This document shows, piece by piece, positions 28,072 through 36,031 of a stretch of DNA of 64,000 bases. The notes under the pieces were generated by a model that saw nothing but the letters and a program-made list of their open reading frames with translations, did not search any database and was not told the origin of the DNA. The stretch is taken from NCBI GenBank assembly GCA_002280565.1, contig NCEF01000001.1, positions 119,620 to 183,619 of the forward strand, written 5' to 3'. Source of the stretch: Sphingomonas sp. 32-66-10 (GTDB taxonomy: Bacteria; Pseudomonadota; Alphaproteobacteria; Sphingomonadales; Sphingomonadaceae). A program made the translations under genes and the position numbers. The number at the start of each line of letters is the position of its first letter. Positions within the stretch are counted from its first letter, which is position 1.

Positions 28072-29289
28072 ATGAGCAACGCAGACCTTCTTATCCTCGG
28101 CGGCGGACTGGTCGGGAGCGCGCTTGCCGTGGCGCTCGACGCGCATGGCATCTCCAGCATCGTGATCGACCCGGCGGACCCGGACGCGATCCTCGCCGCC
28201 AGCCATGACGGACGGGCGTCCGCCATCGCCGCCGCGCCGCTGCGCATGCTCGAGGCGATCGGCCTCGCCGACGATCTCGCCGGCAAGGGCTGCCCGATTG
28301 AGAGCATCCGCGTGTCGGATGGGCTGAAGCCCGGCAAGCTCGACTTCGACCCGCAGGAGGGGGAGGGCGCACTCGGCACGATGTTCGAGAATCGCGACCT
28401 GCGCCGGGCGCTGATGGCGGCGGCACAGCGCGCACCGCTGGCCGATGTGCGGATGAAGACGCGCGCGCTGTCGGTGGAACGCGACGCGCATGGCGTGACC
28501 GCGACGCTCGATTCGGGGGAGACGGTGCGCGCGCAATTGCTGATCGGGGCGGAGGGGCGTGCGTCGCCGACGCGCGACGCGGCGCTGTTACGGGTGGCGC
28601 GCTGGACCTATGACCATGCCGCGATCGTGACCTCGTTGCATCACGAGCATAGCCACGAGAATACCGCGTTCGAGATTTTCTATCCCCAGGGGCCGTTCGC
28701 GATCCTGCCGTTGCGCGATGATGCAAACGGGCATCGCTCGGCGATCGTCTGGTCGGTGAAGCGCAGCGAAGAAGCAGGGATGATGAAGCTGTCCGAACGC
28801 GGCTTCCTCGCTGAGGCGGACAAGAAAATGGGCGGGTTCCTCGGCAAGCTCGGGCCGCTGGGGCCGCGCTTCAGCTATCCGCTCGGCTTCCACCATGCCG
28901 CGAAGATCACGGCGGAGCGGCTGGCGCTGGTCGGCGACGCGGCGCATGGCATCCACCCGATTGCGGGGCAGGGGGTCAATGTCGGGTTCCGCGATGTGGC
29001 GGCGCTGGTGGAGGTGCTGGTCGAGGGCAAAAGGCTGGGGCTCGACGTGGGCGATCCCGCGCTGCTGACCCGCTACGAACGGTGGCGCAGCCTCGACACG
29101 ATGATGGTCAGCATCGCCACCGACGCGCTGACGCATCTGTTCGGGCTTCCGGGTGGGGCGGCGAATGCGGCGCGGCGATTCGGGCTATCGGCGGTGGACA
29201 AGGTGCCGACGCTGAAGAATTGGTTCATGAGCGAGGCGCGCGGCGAATCGGGCAAGGTGCCGCGATTGCTGCATGGGGAGATGGCTTAG
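28072..29289 (+). CDS. UbiH/UbiF/VisC/COQ6 family FAD-dependent hydroxylase
   Basis: A flavin monooxygenase of 405 residues, probably acting in ubiquinone ring hydroxylation. The FAD-binding motif ILGGGLVGSALAVALD is at the N-terminus, the Glu ending strand 2 is replaced by Asp in IVIDPADP, and the family motif GDAAHGIHPIAGQGVN occurs near residue 287. The ATG at 28072 directly follows a large palindrome and a small hairpin that occupy the leader. UbiH, UbiF and UbiI cannot be told apart by eye. Confidence 0.88.
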   Translation: MSNADLLILGGGLVGSALAVALDAHGISSIVIDPADPDAILAASHDGRASAIAAAPLRMLEAIGLADDLAGKGCPIESIRVSDGLKPGKLDFDPQEGEGALGTMFENRDLRRALMAAAQRAPLADVRMKTRALSVERDAHGVTATLDSGETVRAQLLIGAEGRASPTRDAALLRVARWTYDHAAIVTSLHHEHSHENTAFEIFYPQGPFAILPLRDDANGHRSAIVWSVKRSEEAGMMKLSERGFLAEADKKMGGFLGKLGPLGPRFSYPLGFHHAAKITAERLALVGDAAHGIHPIAGQGVNVGFRDVAALVEVLVEGKRLGLDVGDPALLTRYERWRSLDTMMVSIATDALTHLFGLPGGAANAARRFGLSAVDKVPTLKNWFMSEARGESGKVPRLLHGEMA

Positions 29290-29603
29290 TTCAACAGGCC
29301 GTAGAGCTGAGCCAAGTTCAGCAGATGGTGGCCAACGATTGACCGCTGGTGGCGGTCAACCACGATGACGAGTTCAACATTCTCAGCGCACGTTGCCACG
29401 ATAACGTGATCCTTGTCGCCGCTCTTGCTCCGAAACACGTAATGAACATCGTGGGTGACAATGTCGCCCAGATCGGTGGCGGGGATCGCATCCACATAAG
29501 GCCAGATGTCCACTAACGCATCGCCGCTTGCCGTCACATCTTCCATCCCCGGTTCGAAAAGCGCGTCGAACTCCTCCGCGCTTAACTTGCGGGTCAGCGT
29601 CAC
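29286..29603 (-). CDS. hypothetical protein coupled to the LON-domain gene
   Basis: A 105-residue protein I do not recognise. It starts with GTG overlapping the stop of the LON-domain gene (GTGA). It is acidic, without signal or membrane segment, and has a beta-rich centre (VHYVFRSKSGDKDHVIVATC, then VELVIVVDRHQRSIVG) resembling small antitoxin- or immunity-like folds only in general shape. Its composition is less G+C-rich than its neighbours. Its 3' end overlaps the UbiH-type gene by 4 nt. Confidence 0.55.
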   Translation of the reverse strand: MTLTRKLSAEEFDALFEPGMEDVTASGDALVDIWPYVDAIPATDLGDIVTHDVHYVFRSKSGDKDHVIVATCAENVELVIVVDRHQRSIVGHHLLNLAQLYGLLN

Positions 29604-30220
29604 TGCAACGTCCCCTCTTCGCCCTCATGCCGGCCGAAAAACTGCATCAGCTGGATGATCAGCTCGGCGCGGTCCCGAATCGTGTCGGCTTCCAGCAGCG
29701 CCTGTTTGGCGGCGGGGTCGAAGGGGGCGATCTGGGCGATGCCGTTGACGAGGTTCTGGTCGTCGAGCCGCGCGACCGCTTCCCAGTCGACGGCATAGCC
29801 CTGAGTCTCGGCAAAGCGGCGCGATTCGAGTTCGAGTGCGGCGCGTGCGCCCATCGACAGCACCTCGTCCGCCGGATCGGCGATCAGCTCGGCCTCGACC
29901 TGGCGGAACAGCGTCGTCACCTCCAGCTCGCGCAGGATGCGGAAGCGCGAGAGCCCCTCCAGCACGACATTGTAACGGCCATCCTCCATCGCCTCGACAT
30001 CGGCAATGCGGCCGACACAGCCGATCTCGAACAAAGGCGGCTTGTCCCCGCCGCCCTTGGGTTGGATCATCGCGATGCGGCGGTCGCGGGCGAGGCTGTC
30101 ATTGACCATCGCCCGGTAACGCGGCTCGAAAATATGCAGCGGCAAATGCATGCCGGGGAACAGCAGCGCCCCGGGGAGCGGGAAGATCGAGAGGCGCGTG
30201 CCGGTCGCCAATGCGGTCAT
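29600..30220 (-). CDS. LON peptidase substrate-binding domain protein
   Basis: A 206-residue stand-alone Lon N-terminal (PUA-like) domain, with the family start LSIFPLPGALLFPGMHLPLHIFEPRYR in segments and the GCVGRIADVEAMEDGRYNVVLEG region. It lacks the ATPase and protease domains of Lon, so it presumably binds unfolded or specific proteins. The ATG at 30220 overlaps the stop of the thioredoxin gene. The pair thioredoxin-TPR plus LON domain is widespread in alphaproteobacteria and suggests a role in proteostasis. Confidence 0.9.
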   Translation of the reverse strand: MTALATGTRLSIFPLPGALLFPGMHLPLHIFEPRYRAMVNDSLARDRRIAMIQPKGGGDKPPLFEIGCVGRIADVEAMEDGRYNVVLEGLSRFRILRELEVTTLFRQVEAELIADPADEVLSMGARAALELESRRFAETQGYAVDWEAVARLDDQNLVNGIAQIAPFDPAAKQALLEADTIRDRAELIIQLMQFFGRHEGEEGTLQ

Positions 30221-31128
30221 CCGAACAGGATCGCGGAGAGCTTGCGGCGGTGCGCCGAGACCCACGGATCCTCGAGCCCGACCGCTTCGAACAGCTTGAG
30301 CAGGCGCGCGCGGGCGGCGCCGTCATTCCATTCCTTATCCTCGGCGATCATCGCGAGCAGCGTATCCGCGGCGCCTTGACGGTCGCTCGCCATCAGCGCG
30401 CCGGCCAGGTCGTAGCGCGCCTCCATGTCGCCGCTTGCGGCCTTGGCGTGCAGCGCGCCGAGTTCATCGTCACCCGCGGCGGCGGGGGCCTCCTGTGCCA
30501 GGCTCAGTGCGGCGCGGGCGCGTTCGACCTCAGGCAGCTTGGCGGCCTCCTCGGGCAGGGCGGCGAGCACGGCGGCGGCTTCGTCGAGTCGGGCCAGCGC
30601 GGTCAGCGCGCGGACGCGGCCGGCAACGGCCTGTGCACTGTCGGGAGCGATTTCGGCGATCTGTTCAAAGATCGACAGCGCGCGTTCGGTTTCACCGCCC
30701 GCCAGCACCTCTTCGCCCATCGCCAGCAGCGGTTCGAGCTCGGCCGCCTGCACCGCGGCGTCGCTCTCGACCGGGATCTGGCGCAGGATCTGGTCGAGCA
30801 TCGCCTTGAGCTGTCCCTCGGTGCGCGCATTGGTCAGGTCGGCGATCGGCTGGCCCTGGAACATCGCATAGACGGTCGGGATCGACCGCACCTGGAACTG
30901 CGCGGCGATGAACTGATTCGCATCGACATCGATCTTGGCCAGCATCACGCCCTTGTCGGCATAGTCGGCCGCGACCTTGTCCAGCACCGGTCCCAGCGCC
31001 TTGCACGGCCCGCACCATTCCGCCCAGAAATCGAGGATGACGAGCTTCGTCATCGACGGTTCGACGATGTCGCGACGAAATGCCTCGACGGCGTCCTTGT
31101 CGGCGGCGGAAAGTCCAAGCGTGGCCAC
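30217..31128 (-). CDS. thioredoxin-TPR chaperone (CnoX/YbbN-like)
   Basis: A 303-residue protein with an N-terminal thioredoxin domain containing the active-site pair WCGPC (cysteines near 39 and 42) and a C-terminal helical TPR region (about 130-303). This is the CnoX/YbbN arrangement, a redox-regulated holdase that hands clients to DnaK or GroEL; unlike E. coli CnoX, it keeps the CGPC motif. The GTG at 31128 was chosen since the upstream part of the 402-residue frame reads into intergenic sequence and the tRNA gene. Confidence 0.88.
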   Translation of the reverse strand: MATLGLSAADKDAVEAFRRDIVEPSMTKLVILDFWAEWCGPCKALGPVLDKVAADYADKGVMLAKIDVDANQFIAAQFQVRSIPTVYAMFQGQPIADLTNARTEGQLKAMLDQILRQIPVESDAAVQAAELEPLLAMGEEVLAGGETERALSIFEQIAEIAPDSAQAVAGRVRALTALARLDEAAAVLAALPEEAAKLPEVERARAALSLAQEAPAAAGDDELGALHAKAASGDMEARYDLAGALMASDRQGAADTLLAMIAEDKEWNDGAARARLLKLFEAVGLEDPWVSAHRRKLSAILFG

Positions 31129-31319
31129 GGCGAATCCCTTGTCGTTCGAGCAAAGCGTTGAGCCCCCTATTTGGGCGCTTGCGGGCTCAGGGCCAACCCC
31201 CTGAGCCGGAATCGCGAATCCTGCAACTTCCCCCTTGCAGCCCTCGGAACCCGCTGCTAGAGGCCGCCACCTTGCCCCGCCCCCTCGGCTTCCCGAGCGG
31301 GCACATATGGCGCCAGAGA

Positions 31320-31394
31320 GCGGGCGTAGCTCAGGGGTAGAGCACAACCTTGCCAAGGTTGGGGTCGAGGGTTCGAATCCCTTCGCCCGCTCCA
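31320..31394 (+). tRNA. tRNA-Gly(GCC)
   Basis: A 75-nt cloverleaf: acceptor GCGGGCG (31320-31326) pairs with CGCCCGC (31384-31390), the D arm holds GCTC...GAGC, the anticodon loop TTGCCAA gives anticodon GCC (31352-31354), the T arm has GTTCGAAT, and CCA is encoded (31392-31394). It marks the chromosome/ICE border; tRNA 3' ends are common integration targets for such elements. Confidence 0.97.
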
Positions 31395-31914
31395 AAAACT
31401 TCAAGAAAATCAGTGGGTTATACAAGGTCGCGAAAGCGGCCTTCTTTCATTTTTGGGCTGGGCTACAACCGGGCTACAACGCATTCCAAGGTATGAGCGA
31501 GCCGGAGTCCCCAAAGTCGTTCATCGGAGCAGTGCGGTAGCATCGGCGAAGGGCTGGTTAAGCCCCGGCTTTCACGCTCCTTCGTGATACCGAACCGTCG
31601 TTGACATTGCTTCGACCAGTGACCGTAAAGCGCCTCCGATTATCTCACCATACCCCTGATCTTGCGCGGGATCGCCGCCCACGGGGCCTCTCCAATGGCT
31701 TGTCTGGTCGAGGTCCACCCATCTTCCCGCAACGGCATCGAACGGATTTTTCCGCCGCCGGACAAGCCGACTTTGCATCGCGAAACAAAAAAGCCGTCCG
31801 CCGCCGTCTGCCACTTCGTTCCGCCCTTCGGGTGCGGGCCGGTCGTCCCTCGTCCGGGTGACAGCCATCGAGGCCGCGATGGGCGCGGTCCCGAAGCAAG
31901 AAAGGACTAACGAC
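31395..31914. other. ICE left border and first cassette leader
   Basis: No gene is supported. A tRNA terminator sits at 31424-31454. From about 31675 the sequence is a leader module shared with 32500-32759. It holds GGCCTCTC..., an interrupted T6/A6 inverted repeat (T6 near 31748, A6 near 31788), TTTGCATCGCGAA, and the end block GCGGTCCCGAAGCA with ribosome-binding site GAAAGGA ahead of the ATG at 31915. Confidence 0.6.
31424..31454 (+). terminator. terminator after tRNA-Gly
   Basis: Stem AAGGTCGC / GCGGCCTT (one wobble pair) with a GAAA tetraloop, followed by CTTTCATTTTT. It lies 30 nt after the tRNA CCA end. Confidence 0.7.
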
Positions 31915-32214
31915 ATGATCTGCGGAAACTTCAAGGCAACCGATCGCGGCTTCCACGGTGAAATCCGGTTTTTCGGCACCAGCGAAAAGGTGGAAATCCT
32001 CCGGGTCGACGACAAGGCGAGCGACAAGTCGCCCGACTATCGCATCGTTGCCGCCGACGATGAGAGCATCGAGTTCGGTGTCGGCTGGCTCAAGTCCGCC
32101 AGGGACGGAAAGCCTTACGCTTCATTCAATCTCAATCCGGTCCTAGCGCCGGACGTTCATCTTCGGCTTGTCTCGACCAAGGTAACCGGCAAGTTCGAGT
32201 TGAAAGTCGACTGA
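31915..32214 (+). CDS. DUF736 family protein (ICE cassette 1)
   Basis: A 99-residue protein with the DUF736 pattern: ICGNFKATDRGFHGEI at the start, the central KSPDYRIVAADD strand, FGVGWLKSARDGKPY, and a C-terminal strand. DUF736 proteins are nearly confined to alphaproteobacterial plasmids and conjugative elements and have no known activity. The ATG at 31915 follows GAAAGGA; the longer frame from 31858 reads the leader. A terminator follows at 32219-32257. A second DUF736 gene lies in the tra region (42012). Confidence 0.85.
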   Translation: MICGNFKATDRGFHGEIRFFGTSEKVEILRVDDKASDKSPDYRIVAADDESIEFGVGWLKSARDGKPYASFNLNPVLAPDVHLRLVSTKVTGKFELKVD

Positions 32215-32759
32215 TCGCGAGAGCGTCCCGTCAGTAAGGCGGGGCGCTCTCAATTTTCGACAAAGGATCTGCGCCGGGTGAAACCGTATCGGCCGTCGTG
32301 ATCTGGCGGGACCGATCGAAAGCGAGATCGGCCTTGGGGCCGCGCCGGCGCCATGCGGCAGCTTCCTGTGCGTCGCCATGACGGCGTGATCGTCGCCAGG
32401 GACAGCCTCCATGTGGTCTTGCGCACTGTAGACCGGATGGCAGATTTTTCGGGCTTTGCCGGGAGCGTCATCTCTCCCGTCCTGCCTGCGTGACCGCCCC
32501 TCGCGGCCTCTCTCGTGGCTGTTCTGACCGGGGCCACCTGTCGGCGCAACGGCGCCGGGCCGCTTTTTTCCGCCGTGCTGGCGCGCTTTGCATCGCGAAG
32601 CAAAAAAGCGGCCCTTCGGCCGTCCGATGGCCGCAAGCCCACCCCGCCGCGCGAGCGCGACAGGAACCCCGAGCCAGCGGTGCGCCGCCGAATGTTCCCG
32701 GTCCCTGAACCGCCACGAGGCCGCATGGAGCGGTCCCGAAGCAGGAAAGGACGAACAAG
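32215..32759. other. cassette 1 terminator and cassette 2 leader
   Basis: No gene is supported. It starts with the terminator 32219-32257 and ends with a leader homologous to that of cassette 1. The leader has a 13-bp inverted repeat (GGGCCGCTTTTTT at 32557-32569 and its complement at 32602-32614) around TTTGCATCGCGAAG, then GCGGTCCCGAAGCAGGAAAG just before the ATG at 32760. Confidence 0.6.
32219..32257 (+). terminator. intrinsic terminator of cassette 1
   Basis: Stem GAGAGCGTCCC (32219-32229) with GGGGCGCTCTC (32241-32251), followed by AATTTT. A related hairpin ends cassette 2. Confidence 0.85.
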
Positions 32760-32954
32760 ATGCTCGAATATCTCCGCACGGTGCTGGCCGAATTTGCGAT
32801 TACCACCGTCAACGTCACAACGCTGGACGATATGTATGAGGCGGCCACCCTTGTCGCCGTCGATCGCTTCGGGATCGTCCTTGCGGTCAAGCACAGGCAT
32901 GTAGCCATTTGCCTTCCATGGAACACTGTCTTTGAGATCGAGATCGAGGAATAA
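32760..32954 (+). CDS. small hypothetical protein (ICE cassette 2)
   Basis: A 64-residue protein I do not recognise. It begins MLEYLRTVLAEFAITTVN and has a strand-rich second half (FGIVLAVKHRHVAICLP) that could form a small barrel. A good ribosome-binding site (AGGAAAGGA) and the cassette leader precede it and a terminator follows, so expression is plausible. It is unrelated in sequence to the DUF736 product of the sister cassette although the flanks are homologous. Confidence 0.6.
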   Translation: MLEYLRTVLAEFAITTVNVTTLDDMYEAATLVAVDRFGIVLAVKHRHVAICLPWNTVFEIEIEE

Positions 32955-33272
32955 CCGGCAGACTGCAAGAGCGTCTCGCCAGCGATGGCGGGGCGCTTTC
33001 TTCTTTCATAAAGCAGCGTGCGCCATCGACCGTCGTGTCGGCCCGGTGGCCGAGCCGGTATCCCGGCGATCATTTTCTTGAGTGGGAATCAGGGCGCTCC
33101 GCCCCCGCTCCCCAGCAACAACAATCGGCCGGACCGGGTTGGCGCCAGGGCGCCCGTCCGCACCACTCCGGCAGATTCTTGCTGCCCCCCACACCCCCGG
33201 CTGCTCGACGCGAAGGCAGGAGCGATGGCCCAGCCATCGCCCTGCTGGCGATTTGAAGAAAGGAAAGCAGTC
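32955..33272. other. cassette 2 terminator and leader of the 33273 gene
   Basis: No gene is supported in this 318-nt gap. It holds the terminator at 32967-33007 and a G+C-rich leader ending in GAAGAAAGGAAAGCAG before the next ATG. Confidence 0.55.
32967..33007 (+). terminator. intrinsic terminator of cassette 2
   Basis: An imperfect stem (GAGCGTCTCGCC with GGCGGGGCGCTTTC) ends in TTCTTTC. Its sequence parallels the cassette 1 terminator. Confidence 0.75.
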
Positions 33273-33620
33273 ATGGACAATATCAGGCACGGCGACGGTG
33301 GCAGCGCCCAATACTGGCAGGAGCGCCGCGAAGCCTTCGCCTTGATCCGCGAGGCAGAGGAAGCCGGGGAGCGCATGAAGAACGCGCCGCTCTATATTCA
33401 TGGCGGTTACGACGAGGACGGGGACGTGATCCCGATCGAGAACCTGGAACCCTGCGACGACTTTGAGGACGCTATCCAGCGGCTTCTGGCAAACGAAACG
33501 GCGGTGAGCATCCTTGTCGCCCAGGAGCGCATGGAAATCCACGGCCGGACCTTGTGGGATGTGGTGGCGGTTCTGGAGGCGCGGGCCTATCCCGAAACCT
33601 GGGGGCCGGACGACGATTAA
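33273..33620 (+). CDS. hypothetical ICE protein
   Basis: A 115-residue acidic protein I do not recognise. It starts MDNIRHGDGGSAQYWQERRE, has a helix-rich first third (charged, EREAFALIREAEEAGERMK-like), a PLYIHGGYDEDGDVIPIENL segment, and an acidic WGPDDD end. The ATG at 33273 has GAAAGGAAAG upstream. It lies among small accessory genes at the ICE left end, a region that often holds anti-restriction or other early-entry functions, but no such role can be read from the sequence. Confidence 0.6.
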   Translation: MDNIRHGDGGSAQYWQERREAFALIREAEEAGERMKNAPLYIHGGYDEDGDVIPIENLEPCDDFEDAIQRLLANETAVSILVAQERMEIHGRTLWDVVAVLEARAYPETWGPDDD

Positions 33621-34071
33621 AGCCGCGACGGGCTGGCAGACGGTGAACGCCGTCTGCCAGTCCCGCCATCACGGCCAGCGCCGGATGGCCGCTGGCCGGC
33701 GGCTCCCGCCGCCGTCTTTGCTGGCGCGGCGTTCAGGAATCCCCGCTTCCCGAACGCCGACGAGCGCGCGCCCGTCGAGGCCGGGAGCGCGAGCGGAGCA
33801 AGGTCCGCAGATGGACCGCCATGCGGGCCGCTTTTTCGCGCGCCGCCAGGGCGGCGCGATCGTTGCTAAGGACTCCGTCCCCGCGCCGGTCAAGGTAAGT
33901 GGAACCGTCCGGGGCGGTATCCCCAGCCTTCCGCGCTTCGCTTGTGCAGGCCGGGTGATCCCCCTCCACCCCGGCCGCCCTTGCCCCGTTGCTACCCTGG
34001 TCTCGCCGACGGGCAGAAGTTCAGGCGCGGCGTTCCGCTTCGCTGAACTTCAGACCCAAAGGATTTGAGAC
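33621..34071. other. gap before the ICE methyltransferase gene
   Basis: No gene is supported. A perfect 11-bp hairpin (CTGGCAGACGG/CCGTCTGCCAG, 33633-33660) follows the previous gene and may end its transcript. A GGGCCGCTTTTT block near 33828 echoes the T-rich arm of the cassette 2 leader. The rest is featureless G+C-rich sequence. Confidence 0.5.
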
Positions 34072-34719
34072 ATGACCAGCAAGGCACAGGCTCCCCGCAA
34101 TGTGATCTTCAACGGGGATTGCATCGACGTGATGCGGGCTTTCGATAGCGGCACGGTGGATTTCATCCTGACAGACCCGCCCTATGTGACCCGCTACCGG
34201 GACCGCCAGGGGCGCAAGGTAGCGAACGACGATAATGCCCGGTGGCTGCGTCCGGCGTTCCGCGAGATGCACCGCGTCTTGAAGGATGATGGCTTTGCCG
34301 TTTCCTTCTATGGTTGGAACAAGATCGACCTTTTCATGGACGCATGGAAAGCGGCGGGCTTCCGCGTCGTCGGCCATCTCGTTTTCCGCAAGCGTTATGC
34401 GTCGTCGGCCCGTTTCCTTCGCTATCAGCACGAACAGGCTTATTTGCTCGCAAAGGGCAATCCGGCCCGTCCCGCGCGGCCTATCCCCGATGTGCTGGAC
34501 TTCCCTTATTCGGGCAACCGTTTGCACCCCACGCAAAAGCCGGTTGAGGCCCTGACTCCGTTGATCGAGGCTTTCACGCAGCCCGGCGACCTTGTGCTGG
34601 ACCCGTTCAGTGGCAGCGGTTCGACCCTTGCGGCAGCCCAGCAACTCGGCCGCGACTGGACCGGCATTGAACTGGATAACGGCCACTACCACACCGCCAG
34701 CAAGCGGCTTGCCGCATAG
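34072..34719 (+). CDS. beta-class DNA N-methyltransferase (orphan)
   Basis: A 215-residue DNA methyltransferase that should methylate adenine N6 or cytosine N4. The catalytic motif IV DPPY is near residue 37 and the SAM-binding motif DPFSGSGSTLAAA near residue 180, with the HPTQKPVEAL segment between. This order marks the beta class. No specificity extension is visible and no endonuclease gene is adjacent, so it is an orphan, perhaps protecting the ICE against host restriction or tuning gene expression. Its target cannot be predicted. A terminator follows at 34730-34750. Confidence 0.88.
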   Translation: MTSKAQAPRNVIFNGDCIDVMRAFDSGTVDFILTDPPYVTRYRDRQGRKVANDDNARWLRPAFREMHRVLKDDGFAVSFYGWNKIDLFMDAWKAAGFRVVGHLVFRKRYASSARFLRYQHEQAYLLAKGNPARPARPIPDVLDFPYSGNRLHPTQKPVEALTPLIEAFTQPGDLVLDPFSGSGSTLAAAQQLGRDWTGIELDNGHYHTASKRLAA

Positions 34720-34729
34720 CAGCATCACC

Positions 34730-34750
34730 GGGCGGCCGCATTGGCCGCCC
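34730..34750 (+). terminator. hairpin after the methyltransferase gene
   Basis: Perfect 8-bp stem GGGCGGCC/GGCCGCCC with a 5-nt loop, followed by CTTTCCCC, 10 nt after the stop codon. Confidence 0.6.
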
Positions 34751-34778
34751 CTTTCCCCTGCAAGCAGGAGGCAAAATC

Positions 34779-35003
34779 ATGACGGATATTATCAGAACCT
34801 TCCGCCCCGAGCGTATGCCCAAGACCATCACGACACCGGCAGGGGTGACCTACTATCGCACCAGATATATCGGCGAGACGACCGAAGGGGCGCGGCAACA
34901 TGGGATCGAGCCGGGATGGACGACTTACGAATACTGGATTCGTCCGGGCGACGATAGCAGGCGTCTTTACGCAATCAATCCTACGCAATTCTGGCTTGAA
35001 TGA
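34779..35003 (+). CDS. small hypothetical ICE protein
   Basis: A 74-residue protein I do not recognise, starting MTDIIRTFRPERMPKTITTP and rich in aromatic residues (YYRTRYIG, WTTYEYWIRPG). It has an AGGAGG ribosome-binding site ahead of the ATG and a terminator-like hairpin just after the stop (35008-35036). No domain, signal or membrane segment is visible. It sits between an orphan methyltransferase and an XRE regulator. Confidence 0.55.
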   Translation: MTDIIRTFRPERMPKTITTPAGVTYYRTRYIGETTEGARQHGIEPGWTTYEYWIRPGDDSRRLYAINPTQFWLE

Positions 35004-35007
35004 AGCA

Positions 35008-35036
35008 AAGCCCGGCTCGTGAGGGCGGCCGGGCTT
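35008..35036 (+). terminator. hairpin after the 34779 gene
   Basis: Perfect 9-bp stem AAGCCCGGC/GCCGGGCTT immediately after the stop codon; there is no long T-run, so strength is uncertain. Confidence 0.5.
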
Positions 35037-35170
35037 ACCGATGCCCGTTAACGCCCGCGCGACGGCCTGCATGGCCCGCGGCGGCCGCGCGCCCCACAGG
35101 TCCGCGCGGCCGTAGAATAGCGTTCGCCGGGCAAAGCCCGGCTCGCGCTCACAATCAGGACTATACCAAG

Positions 35171-35187
35171 ACGACTATAATAGTCGT
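35171..35187. promoter_or_regulatory. operator overlapping the -10 box of the XRE gene
   Basis: ACGACTATAATAGTCGT is a perfect 17-bp palindrome. It embeds a consensus -10 hexamer TATAAT (35176-35181) about 40 bp upstream of the XRE gene start, a layout typical of an autorepressed promoter. Confidence 0.65.
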
Positions 35188-35228
35188 TTTCATGGCGCAT
35201 AGTTGCTGGCTCGTGAACGTGATCGCGC

Positions 35229-35480
35229 ATGATCACTTCCCGCCAAGTGCGGGCCGCTCGCGCGCTTCTCAATTGGACCCAGGAGACGCTTGCCGACGAG
35301 GCCCTTGTTGCGTTGACCGCGCTCAAACGTCTCGAATCCGCTAATGATCTGCCGGTGCGTGAGGATACCCGTCATCAAGTAGTGAAAGCGCTGGAAGCGG
35401 CCGGGATCGTCTTTTTCGATTCGGAGCGGGGCGAAGGCGTGATGCTTGTGCGTGGCTCGCCGCTGAAATCGCGCGCCTAG
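35229..35480 (+). CDS. XRE family transcriptional regulator
   Basis: An 83-residue single-domain regulator with a lambda-repressor-like HTH: QVRAARALLNWTQETLADEA, then LVALTALKRLESANDLP as the recognition region, and the DTRHQVVKALEAAGIVFFD extension common in short XRE regulators. The operator palindrome at 35171-35187 upstream suggests autoregulation. In this class of ICE small HTH regulators control excision or transfer, but its targets are not known. Confidence 0.88.
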   Translation: MITSRQVRAARALLNWTQETLADEALVALTALKRLESANDLPVREDTRHQVVKALEAAGIVFFDSERGEGVMLVRGSPLKSRA

Positions 35481-35620
35481 CGGACGCTACGGCTCTTTCC
35501 CGCTATCCCCGTTCGGTCATCCTGCCATAGCAAAGATGGTGCGATTACGTCGGTCCATTATGGTGTATAGGGTGTGCCGACGCGCGCAGGGTAGAACATA
35601 GCCAAGGCCGGAGCGAGGCG

Positions 35621-35878
35621 ATGGCAGATACCAAATTCAACGATCAGGCCCCCGACACGCCGCATGTCACCGAGTATGACGAACGCCATCATCGCACCTA
35701 TTGGCGGCTACTCGATGCAGAAGCGGAAAATGCCGATTGGCACGAGGTCGTTCGTATCATCTTCGGGATTGATCCGGTCGCCGAGTGCGAACGCGCGCGC
35801 CTGGTCTATGACTCGCATCTTGCCCGCGCGCGGTGGATGACCGAGATCGGTTATCGCCATTATCTCCCTTCATCATAG
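35621..35878 (+). CDS. small ICE-conserved protein upstream of DUF2285
   Basis: An 85-residue acidic protein beginning MADTKFNDQAPDTPHVTEYD with the helical core YWRLLDAEAENADWHEVVRI and the C-terminal SHLARARWMTEIGYRHYL. I recall very similar small proteins paired with DUF2285 genes in sphingomonad and rhizobial conjugative elements, where they are often called DNA-binding, but no HTH is obvious to me. The 154-nt gap to the DUF2285 gene contains its leader only. Confidence 0.65.
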   Translation: MADTKFNDQAPDTPHVTEYDERHHRTYWRLLDAEAENADWHEVVRIIFGIDPVAECERARLVYDSHLARARWMTEIGYRHYLPSS

Positions 35879-36031
35879 TTAGCGAACCACGCCCGGAAGC
35901 CTGAAAATCCTTCCAAATCGCTGGCTTGAATCCCCTATGAAGCTGGCCTTCCGGCAGGGCTTCTCCGTGATCGGCGGGGTGAGAACATCTCCCTTCGCGC
36001 TCCACAGAGAGCCATGCCTGGGAGGGTCGCA

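Noticed and set aside
31395-31900. Integrase gene next to the tRNA-Gly target
   Set aside because: No frame in this stretch shows tyrosine or serine recombinase motifs; an integrase is more likely at the far end, outside the window.
32468-33073. Minus-strand ORF of 201 codons across the cassette 2 region
   Set aside because: It runs through the leader inverted repeat and terminator, lacks domain motifs, and opposes a small gene with proper expression signals.
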